Assembly: GCA_013306675.1 (NCBI GenBank)
Contig: JABLUY010000094.1
Location: 1-64,000 of the forward strand
Direction of reading: 5' to 3'
Origin: Thraustochytrium sp. TN22
Lineage: Eukaryota; Sar; Bigyra; Thraustochytrida; Thraustochytriidae
Length of the DNA stretch: 64,000 bases
The position numbers and the translations under genes are program-made. The notes beneath the pieces were generated by a model. That model did no database searches and had not been told where the DNA came from. It saw only the letters and a program-made list of their open reading frames with translations. Of this stretch, positions 19,608 through 30,835 are shown piece by piece. Position 1 is the stretch's first letter. Every line of letters begins with the position of its first letter.

Positions 19608-20417
19608 TTATGAGCGGCTGAGCTTGTTCTGCGCGGCACCCAGAAGGCGGCGCGACTCCTTGTCAAAATGTTGCGTCAGGCGGTACATGGCGGTCTTGGG
19701 CGTGTTGTGGTACTGTTTGGAGTTGGACACGATCAGGCGAACGTCGCTGGCAAAGTCAGCAAAGGAGCGGTACGCGCCCTGATCAACCTTCTCCTTGACC
19801 TTGCTCAAATCCATGGGCTCCTTGATGAGCTCGAAGTACTCCGGAGGGACGACATGACCCGACGGCTCGAGTCGGACGGCAAATGGGTTGTCGAACGGGT
19901 AGCCCGAGTTCTTGAACGGAGACTTGTGAAAGCGCATGCGCAGCAGCCGATCTACCGTCTCCTGCAAGACGTGCGCCAGCCGCGCGGTCTGCGGGTCCTC
20001 CGCGCGCGCGCGCTTCGCCGCCGGCGCCGCCTCGGGCGGAGGCACCTCCTCGGGCGGAGGCCGCGGCAGCTTGATCTTGATGCTCGGTGCGCGCCGGATG
20101 GTGGTGGCCGGCGGCGGGCCCTTCTTCACCGGGACCAACGTAAAGCTGCGCTTGAGCTCCTGCTCCGTGAGCCGCTCGAACTGGATGTTCACCGGCGGCC
20201 GCACGTTATCGATGAGCCACCGGAACTGATTCCGCTCGTTCGCCACGAAGTCCGCGCGCTCCGTCAGCTCCGGGTCCTGGGCGCCGGCCGTCACCACCGC
20301 GCGTCCAAGGTACTGCACGTAGTCCTGCGCCAGCGCGCCGTGCGACGCGAGCCACGCCTCTGCCGCCTTCTCCACGCCGGCGCGCGCCTTGGGCGCGATC
20401 AATAGCGGCGCGTCCAT
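19608..20417 (-). CDS. small bromodomain protein
   Basis: This 269-residue nuclear protein has a C-terminal bromodomain (about 165-260), the module that binds acetyl-lysine on histones. Motifs seen are VPPEYFELIKEPMDLSKVKE (ZA loop, helix A) and YRSFADFASDVRLIVSN (helix B). The end of helix B reads SNSKQYHN; compared with NCxxYN in GCN5 or BRD4, the acetyl-lysine-binding Asn is His. The N-terminal half holds a charged segment and a Pro-rich stretch (KIKLPRPPPEEVPPPE) plus a possible nuclear signal (AAKRARAED). The frame stays open upstream to a TTG at 20630, but ATG 20417 is the first Met. Partner and targets are unknown. Confidence 0.85.
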   Translation of the reverse strand: MDAPLLIAPKARAGVEKAAEAWLASHGALAQDYVQYLGRAVVTAGAQDPELTERADFVANERNQFRWLIDNVRPPVNIQFERLTEQELKRSFTLVPVKKGPPPATTIRRAPSIKIKLPRPPPEEVPPPEAAPAAKRARAEDPQTARLAHVLQETVDRLLRMRFHKSPFKNSGYPFDNPFAVRLEPSGHVVPPEYFELIKEPMDLSKVKEKVDQGAYRSFADFASDVRLIVSNSKQYHNTPKTAMYRLTQHFDKESRRLLGAAQNKLSRS

Positions 20418-20914
20418 GGCGCCGCCGCGGCCCGCCGCCCCGCCTGCCTGGCCGCCTGCTTGGTCGCGCCCCTGCGCCTCCTCGCCCGCGCCCGCCGCCG
20501 CTGCGCGCCGCGCGCCGCCGCTGCGCGCCGCGCTTCGCCTTTGCGGCTTTGCCAACCTGAGGTTCAAGACCAACAACCACAACGAGGACGAGGACGAGGA
20601 CGACAAGGACGACAAGGACGACGAGCACAAGAAGCAGGAGCAGGATTCGTTTACGCGTTCGCGTTGGAGCAGGATTTGTTTACGCGTTCGCGTTGGAGGT
20701 CCAAGTTGTGCACCCTGTCAAGGCGAGAAGACGCCCCCTCAGCTTGAAAGAAGGACTTGGGCACTTTCAAGGAGAATACCAGCAAGCTCGCCTCGTACAG
20801 CTCCAGGAAGAAAGCTCACCTCGCTAGCTAGGCTCGCTTCGTAGGTCGACACAGATGACGCGCGGCGAGGCTCGCCGCGCGTCGCGAAAGATGGTTTCGA
20901 CAATATCGTCAGGA
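20418..20914. other. intergenic region
   Basis: This is the 5' region of the bromodomain gene. It contains an acidic-looking (GACGAGGAC)n tract at 20583-20625 and a 29-bp direct duplication (20641-20669 and 20670-20698, TTTACGCGTTCGCGTTGGAG). No gene seen. Confidence 0.5.
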
Positions 20915-22200
20915 TCAGGTGGGCACGCTGCTGGCGAGGCGCAGGACCTCCTGCAGGAGACCAGGCGGCGTTCCGACGGAGATGAGAAAGGTGGTGAGCA
21001 CGAGGAGGACGTGCGGTAGAAGGAAGTTGTACAGCCAGAGCGCAAGACGTCGCGTGCGCGAAAGGTTCGGGTAGAGCACGGTGGCGGACGCCTGCTTCGC
21101 GTCGAGCGGCGCCCTGCGGCGCGGCGTGATGGGCGGCGCCACGGCACCGTTCAAGATGGAGGACGGCGCCTCCTTGGACCGCGTGTACACGTCGAGTGAG
21201 AGGTTCGCGATCATGTACTCGAAGTCGGCCTGGCGCAGCTGGAGCTCGTCGCGCAGGCTCTTAATCTCTGCGTGCGCCTTGGTGAGCTGGTCGCGGCACT
21301 CGGCCAGCTCCCGCTGCAGCGCTTGGACAGCTGCACCCTCCGGCATGGGCGCGGGCGGCCCGCGAGATTGCGCAAACGGCGGCGGCTGCGACAGCATCGG
21401 CGGCGGCGGCCGCTGGTCGAGGCCCTGGCCACTCGTCACCGTAGGCGGGCCACGAGGAGGCGGGCCAGATGGTGGCGGGCCTGCAGGCGGCGGCGGACCA
21501 GATGGCGGCGGGCCAGAAGGTGGTGGACCAGCAGGCGGTGCCGTCGATGCGGATGAGACGGAGAATGAGGTGGGCGGCGAGGGCGGCTCTTGGGGCAGCG
21601 AGGGCGGCTCGTGCGACGACCCGTGCGGCAACTCCTGCATCTCCGCAGCGGGCTCGGGCGTACGGTCCGCCGTCGGCACAGGGACCGAGACCAGAAGCGT
21701 CTCGGCCTCCATGACCTTGCGTCGCAGGTCGTTCACCTCGAGAAGCGCCTTCTCCAGGTCCGCCTCGGCAAGGCACACCTGCTGCTCGCGCCACATGCGC
21801 GCCTCGCGTTCCGTGAAGAGCTCCTGCTCGAGGGACTCCACCTTGGCTTCGAGCTCGGCTTTGCGCGCCTCGAGCGCCTCGACCTGCTCGTTGGTCAAGG
21901 CGGTCACCTTGCCCTCGCCCTCGTTCTGGCCCTCGGGCGCGGCGGCCGGCGCCGAATCTGTGCTCATGGACCGGGCGCCGATCATCTTGGCCCACTCGTC
22001 CTCGGCGACAGCGCTCGCCGTGGAATCACGGCGCTCCTCCGAGACTGGCTCGGGCGAGCCCCACTCCATGGGCGCCACATAGCCGCTGCCATTCTCGAAG
22101 TGATGCGGGGACGCAGACTCGAATGGATCGTCCTGCGCGTGCTGCTGCTGCTGGTGATCGTATTGCGGCACCGGGGCATGGAAGTCGGCTTGCTGCGGGA

Positions 22201-22236
<36 letters not shown>

Positions 22237-25200
22237 GCGGCGAGGACGTGAAAGGATCGCCTCGCCCCCCCGGACCGGCGCTGGGCGGCTCCTGCGGTGG
22301 CCAACCATTGGCCGCAGGGTCATGCTGCTGCTGTTGCTGCTGTTGCTGCTGCAGGGGCCAGCTCGTGCCGCCCGAGAGCGACATGTCGGGCGGCCGTGGC
22401 GGCGGACTTGAACCAAAGGGCGACTGCGCAGAGCTTGGAGAGGTCGGTCCTTCCTGCGGCGACGGGTAGCCCGGCTGTTGCTGCTGCGGATGCGGCGGGC
22501 CCTGGTGCACAGGCGGCGTCGCGTCACGCTCAGGGCCGGCGATGATGCCAGTCGGCTCCTGGCGCAGCTCAAAGGTCGGGTGAAAGTTGCCACCGCCAAA
22601 GCCGTCGCGAGTCAGGCTGCGCGAGGACACGTTGCTAAAAGTGCGCGAGCGCGATCGGATCTCGCGTGCCGCCTTGAACGGGTCCGACATGTCGGTACTG
22701 ACGGAGCCTGCCGCGGCGCGGCCGGGGGGCAGCTCGGTCTCGTCAAAGTCCGAGTTGTCGTCCTGAATACCTGCTTCCACGAGTGTACGATGCCGGCCAA
22801 CACCAAACATCTGGCTCAAAAAGCGCGGTTCCGTCACGTCCTTGCGCTTCTTGCCGCCCTTCTTATCCTTGGACTCGTCCGACTCGCCTGCCTGGTCCGC
22901 AGATGCAGGACGCAAAGCGTCCTGATGCGGCGGCGCATCCGCCTCCGCGGGAGACGGAGGCAGCGGCGGCGGCGCGTTCACCGTCACCGGAACTGGCGCA
23001 GGCGGCGCCTGAGCCTGAGAGGAGTCTGGAGCCGGCGGCGCCATCATCGGCGGGGGCACGGGCGCCGCAGGAGACTGCGGCGTCGGCGCCTCTCCAGGCG
23101 GGCTGTAGAGACCCACCACACCGCTGCCGCCGGCGCCAGGCGATGAGATGCCCGTACCAACCTCGTTCATGGACATGCCCGTGGGCGGCTCCGACGGCTG
23201 GGACGCATCGACGCCCGTCTCCGGCTCGTCCAGGTCCAGGTCGTCCGGATCGTTGTCCCACCACTTGTTGGACCACGGCATCACCATGGGCGACTCGGGC
23301 ACCGCGGCTCCGTTTCCGTCCGACGCAGACGCGGACGCGGACGCAGATGCAGACGCCTCGTCCACGGGCGACGGGCCGCGCCCGCCCAGCACCTGCTGCG
23401 TGCGCCGCGGGAGCGCCGCCTTGCCGCGAATCGGCTGGATTCCGGCCGGCAGGTCCAAGACCGCGCGGTTGGGTGAAGCCGGCGGCGAGGCGGAGGGCGA
23501 GAATTCGTCGAGCCGCTCACCCGGGCTCAGCGGCCGGTCCTCAATAATATTGGGCTGGCCCACGAGCGAAGACTTGGCGCCAAAGATGGACCTGCGCATG
23601 GCAAGCTGCTTCTCCAGCTTCTCCACGCGCCGCAGCGCCTCGTCGCGCTCGCGCTGAGCCGCGGCGAGCTCGGCAGCGGACGCGCTCGGCTCCTCCGTAT
23701 CTTCCTTCTCCTCCTCAAGCTTGCCCTCGCACTCCTCGTCCTCGGCAGCCTCGACCGCCTCGATCACCGTGCTCGGAGCTGCCGTGAGCCGCTCGCTGAG
23801 CGCCACGCAGTCGGCTACTTCAGCCGTCAGCGCGTCTACCAGGTCCTGCTGCTCCTGCGCGGTGCCCGGCCTAGACTCGCCCGTGCTCTGCAGTTCGGCC
23901 TCCAAGGCCATGTATTCCTCACGAAGGCGCTCATGTGCCGTCTCGGCCTCAGTCGCGCGACGCAGTGCGTCCGCGAGCGCCTCGGCGTCGGCCGGGTTCG
24001 TCTCGGCCACCCAGCCGCTCGTCGTGGCCGCCATGCCGTCCGGCTCCATGCCGTCCTCCTCGCTGCCATCGTCCTCCGCCAAAGGAGAAGGCACCGCACC
24101 CTGATTCTGGCCGGCCTGCAGCTGAGCACGGTAAAGCTCGGCATTGGCCTCCTCCTGCTCACGAGCCTGAGACTTGGCATCCTCGAGCTGCTCGCCAAGC
24201 ACGCGGACCTGCTCACGCAGGACCGTGAGCTCCTCAGCCGCGGGGTCGGCCTGCGCCTGGAGCGCGGCGTCAAGCCGGCTCTGCAGGGCGGCCACCTCCT
24301 GCTGCGAATGTGCCAGGGCGCTCTGCGCGTCGTCGACTGCCTCGAGCTGCGCCCGGAGCGCCATGACCTCCTGCTGCGCCGCGGCGAGCGCGGTCCGCAC
24401 CTCGCCCTCGTCCGCGTGCATGAGGCGGAGGCGGTTCTCTGCAGTCTCCAGCTGGGCCTGCAGTGCAACCACCTCGTGGTCCTTGGCGCGGAACTGCTCC
24501 AGCAGTTGCTCCTCGCCCTGCCGGGCGGCCTGGTCGGCGACCTGCCGCTGCGTCATGGCCGCATCCACGAGTGACGAGCACTCCGCCACGACCTCGAACG
24601 CCTCGGCAATGCCGCGCTCAATGTACTGCGCAACGACGCCGCCTTCACCGTCGGCCTTCGTCTCGCCGAGGTCCTCCGCGGGATCCGCAAGGTACTCGTC
24701 AACCTGGGCGGCCAGCTGGTCATATTTCTCGTCCCAGGCGCCGGTCGCATCGCCAGCAACATCGGAAGCGGATCCGTTCGCGTCGTCGTAGCGCCGGCCC
24801 TCCTCCGCCTCCTCGGAGACCGAAGTGCTGAGCTTGAAGCGCGTCGAAGTGGTCGGCGTGAGCACACCTGGCGAGCCAAGGACCTCCTTGACCAGCGCGC
24901 CGTTCTCCGCGCCCTTCATCGGGCTCTGCGTGCGGCGTCGCAAGCTGCCACTGCGCTCAAACTCGTCATTGAGCCGCACGTCGTACATGGCGGCAGCGTC
25001 TTCCTGCGCGCGGTCGCGCTCGTGCTCGAGGCGCTTGATGACACCCAGGAGCCGCGTGACGCGGCCCGAGAGCTTCATGAGCGCGCGGTCGCGCGCCTCC
25101 ATCTCATCATGCACACGCTCCAGCTCGCGCAGCTCCTTGACGCGGGCCTCCAGCTTCTCCTTGTCCTCGTGCGCCGCGCTCAGAGCGCGCTTTGCCTCGG

Positions 25201-28200
25201 CCACCTGCGCCTCGGCCTCGCGCGCGCGCTCCGCCAGCGTCGCCTCTAATGTGCGCTTCTCATGCGCCCACAAGGTCTCGGCGTCCTCGAGCTCGCGCAC
25301 CCGCTCGCTGAGCGTGCGAGCCTTTTCCTGCGCTGCAAGCTCCTCGGACTTGGCCGCTTCCACCTGCTTCTCGAGCTCCGCGTACTGTTGCTGTGCAGCC
25401 GACGCAGCGTCCTCAGAAGCTTGCCGCTCCTTTGCCAGCGTTGCCTCCAGCGCAGCCGCCTTCTCGAGACCAGTCTTCTCCAGGGCAGCCTTTTCGAGTT
25501 CAAGCTCGTACGCCTTCCTGTTGGCCTCCTCAAGCTCGACGCGGAGCTCGCTCGCGTTCGACTCGGCCGCCGCGCGATCGGTCTGAGCAGACTCCAGGGC
25601 GTCTGTGGCCTCAGCCAGGCGCTGCTTCAAGTCGCCCAGCTCCCTTTGCAGACGGTCGCAGGCCGCCTCCAGCCCAGGTTTGAGCGCGAGCTCCGCCTCG
25701 GCCTCGGCCAGCGAGGTGCGTGCATCGTTCGCATCACTGTTGGCCTGCGTGACCTCGTCTTCGAGCTTTTCAGCGCGCGACGTCGCATCCTCGAGTGCGG
25801 CCCCAAGCTTCTGCACCTCGTCCTCCAGCGCACGGTGGTCCTTTTCGGTTGAGCGGAGCTGGTCCACCTCGCCGCGCAGGGCGTCCCGCTCGGTGCGCAA
25901 TGTGGAGCTTTCCTCAGTCAGCGAGGCAATCTGCGTCTTTAGCATCTCCAGCTCCCTCTGCATGTCCTCACGCGCCGAGCTGGCCGCGGCAGCGGCGGCT
26001 TGCCCGTCGCAACGCACCTCCTCGAGCTCGGTCTCAAGGGCTTGAAGCCTTTCGACGGCCTCCTTGCGTGCGGTGCTGACATTCTCCAATTCGCGCTCCA
26101 GCTGCGCGACCCGGGCGAGCACTTCGTCGTGGCCCTCGATCGCGGCTTCGGCCTGACTGAGCTCCTGCTCCAACTGCGCGACCCGGGTGAGCGCTTCGTC
26201 GTGGCTCTCGATCGCGGTTTTGGCCTGACTGAGCTCCTGCTCCAGCTGCGCGATTTGGGCAAGTGCCTCAGCCTCGCGGTCAGCCGCGGCCTCGGCTTCC
26301 TGGCGCGCCCTCTCCGCTTCCTTGAGCTGCGCGTCCAAATCGGCGTCGTCAGCCTGGTCCTCGAGCTCGGCAATGCGGGCGAGCGCCTTGGCCTCGCGGT
26401 CGACCGCGTCTTGGCATCTGCGCTCAGCGTCGTCGCGCGCGGCCTCGGCGTCGTCGAGACGAGCCTGCAGCTCCCGGAGGCGGGCGGCGCTGTTGCGCTC
26501 AGGGCTTGCGGCGTTCACGCCAGGGAAGCCCTCGTCCATGAGCGAGGCGCCCACAGGCGAGGACGAGGTGGCGTTGCCGCCGAATAGCGCAGCGGTGGTC
26601 GGCTCATCATCCGCCGCCGCTGCCGCTTCCTCCTCGTCCTCCTCGTGGTGGACGCCAAAGAAGTCGCTCGCAGCTGCGGATTCGTCCGTGAGCATGAAGG
26701 CGTTTTCAGGCGCGCCGCCGCCGGCGCCGCCGCCAAAGAGCGCGTCCGCCGCCGCGGGAGGTGGCATGTTGGTCCCCGATGGTGCCTGAGGTGATTGCTG
26801 CCGACGCGCCTCCAGCTCCGCGCGGAGTGCACGAACCTGGATGCGCTCCTCGTCGAGGAGACCCTTGAAGGAATCGAGCTCGTCCTTGGCGTTCTGCAGT
26901 TCGTCCCTGGCGGCTTGGAGTTCTGCCTCGGCGTGCTGCACGTCGACCTTGGTGGACTGGATCTCATCCCGCAGATAGTCGCGCTCGATTTCGGTAACCT
27001 CGAGCTGTTCGCGAAGCGAGGCAAGATTGTCCTCCGTGGCGGCCGCGCGCTGCTCGGCGTCGGCCAGCTGCATCTGCAGGACGGACTCGCCGGCGCCGTC
27101 GCCGTCGGCACCAAAGGCCGGGCTGCGCGGGGCCTCGGGCTCACTGTTGCCGAAGAGGCCGCGCGGGGCCGGCGCGGGTGATGCGGGCGTCTGCGGCGAG
27201 AGCGGCCCGCCAGAACTGACCATGGCGTCCCAGTCCAGGCTAGCGACAGGCGGGCTGACCACCTCGTGGTTGTCCCCGTGTTGCTGTTGCTGTTGCTGGA
27301 GCTGGTGGTGCTGATCCTGATCCAAGGCAGCAAAGGCAGGGGGAGCTGGCCGCGACGCGAAGTGGTCCTCCTGGTCCTTGAGGCGCGCCTCGAGGCCCGC
27401 GATGGACTGGCGGGCTTCGTGCAGCTCGTCGTCGAGCAGCGCACGCGCCTGCTTTTGGTCCTCGAGACGGGCTTCGAGCGCGCGGATCCGATCATGCAGC
27501 GAGGCCTCGGCGAGCGCGGCGCGCTCCGACTGCGCGGCCGCCTCGTCCGCAGCGGCCTGATTTTCGCGCACACGCTGTTCAGCCTGATCGGCGCGCTGCT
27601 CAGCCTGCAGGCATTCTGACCTGGCCTCGTCGAGCTTGGCGCGCAGCTCACTGAGCTTGCGCTCGTACTCCTCGTGTTGTTCGTTCTTGGAGGGCGCGCC
27701 GAGGTCGAAGTCGACGTCATCGCGCATGGCGAAGGGATCGTCGTCCGCTCCCGGGGCGGCCGCAAAGGGGTCGCTGGTCCGGGCGTGCTGCGCCTGGGCG
27801 AGCTCCTCCTCCTGGCGCCGGAGCTCCTCCTCGAGCTGCTCGCGCTGCTCGAGGGCCTGCCGCAGCTTGTCCTCGTGTGCGGCCGCGGCGGTGCGAAGTT
27901 CGGCGACCTCGGCCTGCGCGTCCGACAAGAGGACCTCGAGGCGCTCGACCTCGGCGCTACGGTCGGCGCTGGCGAGCGCGGCCTCGCGCTCGGCCTCGAG
28001 GCGCTGGATGGTCTCGACCTGGTCCGCAGAGGTGGCCTTGAGCTTCTTGAACTTGGCGTAGAGCTTCTTGAGCTGCTCGGTCTTGTTCTCCAGCTCCGCG
28101 GCGGTGCGCTCGTGGTTGGCGGCGTCCTCGGCCGGTGCGGTGCTACTGGCCGCCGCGGCGCGCAGCTGGTCGAGCTCGGCGCGCAGCTCGTTGGCCTGAG

Positions 28201-29563
28201 CCTCGTGGTCGTGGCAGAGCGAGTCGAGCTCGTTGCAGCGCTGCGTGCGCGCGGTGAGGCTGGCCTCGAGCTCCGAAACGCGCGCCTGGAGGCCGGCGGC
28301 GTCGTCTACCTGAGCACGCAGCTCGTTGAGCTGGGTCTCGGCGTCCAGCGTGGCGGCCTCCTGCGAGCGCAGCTTCGTGCGGAGCGCCTCAAGCTCCGGC
28401 TCGAGCTCGAGGAGCGCATTGGCGCGCGCGCGCTCGACCTCCTCGGCGAGCTGCGCACGCAGTTCGCTGAGCTGGACCTCGTGGCTCTGGGCGGCGGTCT
28501 CGTGCGCCTCAAGCTGGGCGCGCAGCGCCTCGAGCTCGGGCTCTAGGTCGGCGCGCGCGTCAGCGGCCGCACGTTCGGCCTCCTCGGCTAGCTCGGTGCG
28601 CAGATCGGCGAGGTGTGCCTCGAGCTCCTCGATGGTGGCGGCGGCGCGCGACTGCTCGCCGAGGAGCTCGGAGCGCAGGGCCTCGACCTCGGCGCGCATT
28701 TTGTCGGCCTCGGCGCGGGCGGCCTGCGCTCCGTCGTCGCCTTGCTCCGCCTTGAGCTGCAGCTGCGCGCGGAGGTCCTCGACGGTGTCGAGCGCCTGCT
28801 TGTGGAGGCCGCGCAGCTCGTCGGTGGCTTGGACCGCGGCGTCGCGCTCGCGCACGGCGGCGTCGAGATCCTGGCGCGACTGCATGTCGCGCTCGGCAAA
28901 GAGCGCGCGCTCTGCGTCGGCCTCGGCGAGCTCGGCCTCGAGCTCCGAGACGCGCGCCTCTGCGGCGCCGTTGTTGGCGGCCAGCATGCGCGCGGCGATG
29001 GTGTAGTGGCGCACGCCGCCTTCGTAGTTGCCCTCTGCGAAGTCTGCGTTGCCCTGTTCCCAGGCGGCGAGGATGGGGTCATCGGCGGCGGCCGAGCCGG
29101 CGCCGCGGGCGCCACCGCCCCCGTCGCCAGCCTCGTCGCCGTCGTCGTCGTAGTACTCCTCGTCGCCGCCGAGCGGACCGTCGTACGAGCCGGAGTCGTC
29201 CTCGCCGTCGTAGTCGTCGTAGGACCCCGCGTCGCCGTTGGCGTCGCGGGCTGCGGAGCGCGCCGCGGCTGCGCGCCGCGAGTCGAGCATCTCCTCCTCC
29301 TCCTCGAGCGCTTCGTCGGCGAACTGCAGCTGGCGCGGCGCGAGGTGTGGCGACTGCAGGTACAGCTTGTGCTCCATCTCAAGGTTTTTCTTCTCGGACG
29401 CGGCCAGGCGCCGTCGCAGCTCGCGCAGCTCCGTGTTGAGCGAGTACACGCGCTCCTCGGCGCGCAGCTTGACATTGGCCAGGTGCTCGGACAGCAGTTC
29501 AACGTCCTCCGGGGCCAGGCTCCCCGGCGTGCCCTGCGACCGCGGCATGGACATGGTTTCATG

Positions 29564-29597
<34 letters not shown>

Positions 29598-29797
29598 GCG
29601 TGCTGCTGCCGCCGCTGGCCGAACCCGCTGCCGCCGCTCGAGTCCCTGCGGGCGCTTGGCGGCGGCGTCACGGCCGGCGGCGGCACGCCGCTGCCGCCGC
29701 CGCCGCCGCCGTCCTCCTCCTCTTCGCCGCTGTCCTCGTGCCAGCCGAACTGCCTCTCGCTGCGGTCGCCCATCTCGCCGTCCTCGTCCGCCATCAT
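20915..29797 (-). CDS. giant tail-anchored coiled-coil (golgin/giantin-like) protein
   Basis: An uninterrupted frame of 2,960 residues. The N-terminus is acidic and Gly/Ser-rich, followed by a short coiled coil. A helical hairpin at about 240 (AAWEQGNADFAEGNYEGGVR) resembles a TPR or MIT-type unit. Roughly residues 290-1900 are almost continuous heptad coiled coil rich in Glu, Ala, Leu and Arg. A Pro/Ser/Gln-rich region (about 2150-2600) follows, with two polyglutamine runs (near 2480 and 2530). Then comes another coiled coil, a Pro-rich repeat (GPPPSGPPP) and a short last coil. A single hydrophobic helix (LALWLYNFLLPHVLLVLTTF, about 2915-2940) lies near the C-terminus. This is the layout of tail-anchored golgins that tether vesicles; the specific identity is not provable. 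ATG 29797 is the first Met, although the frame is open further upstream. Confidence 0.85.
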
Positions 29798-30835
29798 GGT
29801 CCCCGCGCCGCGCCGCGCTCCGCCCGCGCGCGCGCGCGCGCCAGCGTGGCCTCGCTCAGGCCGGGCCGCGCCGGCAGTTTGAACTGGGCTTGCTTGTCGC
29901 CGGGGCCTTGCGCGTGCCTCCTCGCTCGGGCCGGCGGGCGCCGCCGCCGGGCCCAGCGCGCGCCGCCGCGCGCTCGCCGCCGCCGCCGCCGCCGCCGCCG
30001 GCCGCGCCGCGCCGCGCGCCAGGGGCGATTGCCGCCGGCCGCGCCGCCGCCGCCGGCCGCGCTCGCGCCCTCGCGCCCGAAGCAGTACGATCCGCTGGCC
30101 GCGTCCGCGACGGCGTCCGCGACGTCCGCTTGTCGCGCTCCGGGGAAAAATACCTCGCCGCCCTTGGGCCCCTTTCCCGTTAGGCCGCCTCCCCCTTCGG
30201 CGCTCTCCCGCGCCGCACTCCCGCGAACCCCTCTTGGCCTCCGCCCCGCTGCGGGCCCCGCAGCCCCCGCCGCCTCGCGGAGAACCCTCTTCCCCCCCCT
30301 GCGTTCCTCGCAAGGAAGCCGGCTCCTTCCCACAGTCCCCGCACCGGCCCTTCCCATCCTCGCTCCCACTCGCCTCCGCACTTGCCTCCGCTCGCCGCGA
30401 CCCCCGCACCCTCGCCCGGCACCCCCGCACCCCGGCGCGGCACCCGGCTCCGCGCGTCCTTCGCGAACGGCCGCAGCGGCGCCTCTAACGATCGCCGCCG
30501 CTCCCGCCTCCCCTCCTCGCTCCCGCCGCGCGCCCGCCGCGCCGCGCCGCGCCGCGCCGCCCGCCCGCCCGCCTGCGCGCGCGCCCGCCTCGCCGCGCCG
30601 CGCCGCGCCGCGCCGCGCCGCGAGCGTTGGGCGCGGCGCGTGCGCATGACGAGGCGCAGCGCGGCGGCGAGCCCGGCCTCCTCCCTGCTTAGAGTTAGGC
30701 TCCCGAGCCGAGGAAGGTCGGCGCCTTCGCTGGCGCGCGGCGGCGCCGAGGCTGCGCGCGCGCGGCAGACCTCTAGCGGGGCGGCGGGCGGCGAGCGCGG
30801 CGCGGAGCGAGCGGCGGCGGCGGCGAGCGGGCAGG
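29798..30835. other. bidirectional upstream region, extremely GC-rich
   Basis: This is the shared 5' region of the divergent giant coiled-coil gene and the DDX3-like gene. It is over 70% G+C by eye, with GCC/GCG runs at about 29945-30060, 30535-30620 and 30780-30830. Open frames on both strands lack an ATG-led, protein-like sequence and are not called. Confidence 0.5.

Noticed and set aside
20418-20630. N-terminal extension of the bromodomain protein
   Set aside because: Starts at TTG and reads through a Ser-coding microsatellite; ATG 20417 is the first Met.
29798-30430. N-terminal extension of the giant coiled-coil protein
   Set aside because: Starts at GTG in extremely GC-rich upstream DNA; Arg/Gly/Ala-rich text with no Met before 29797.
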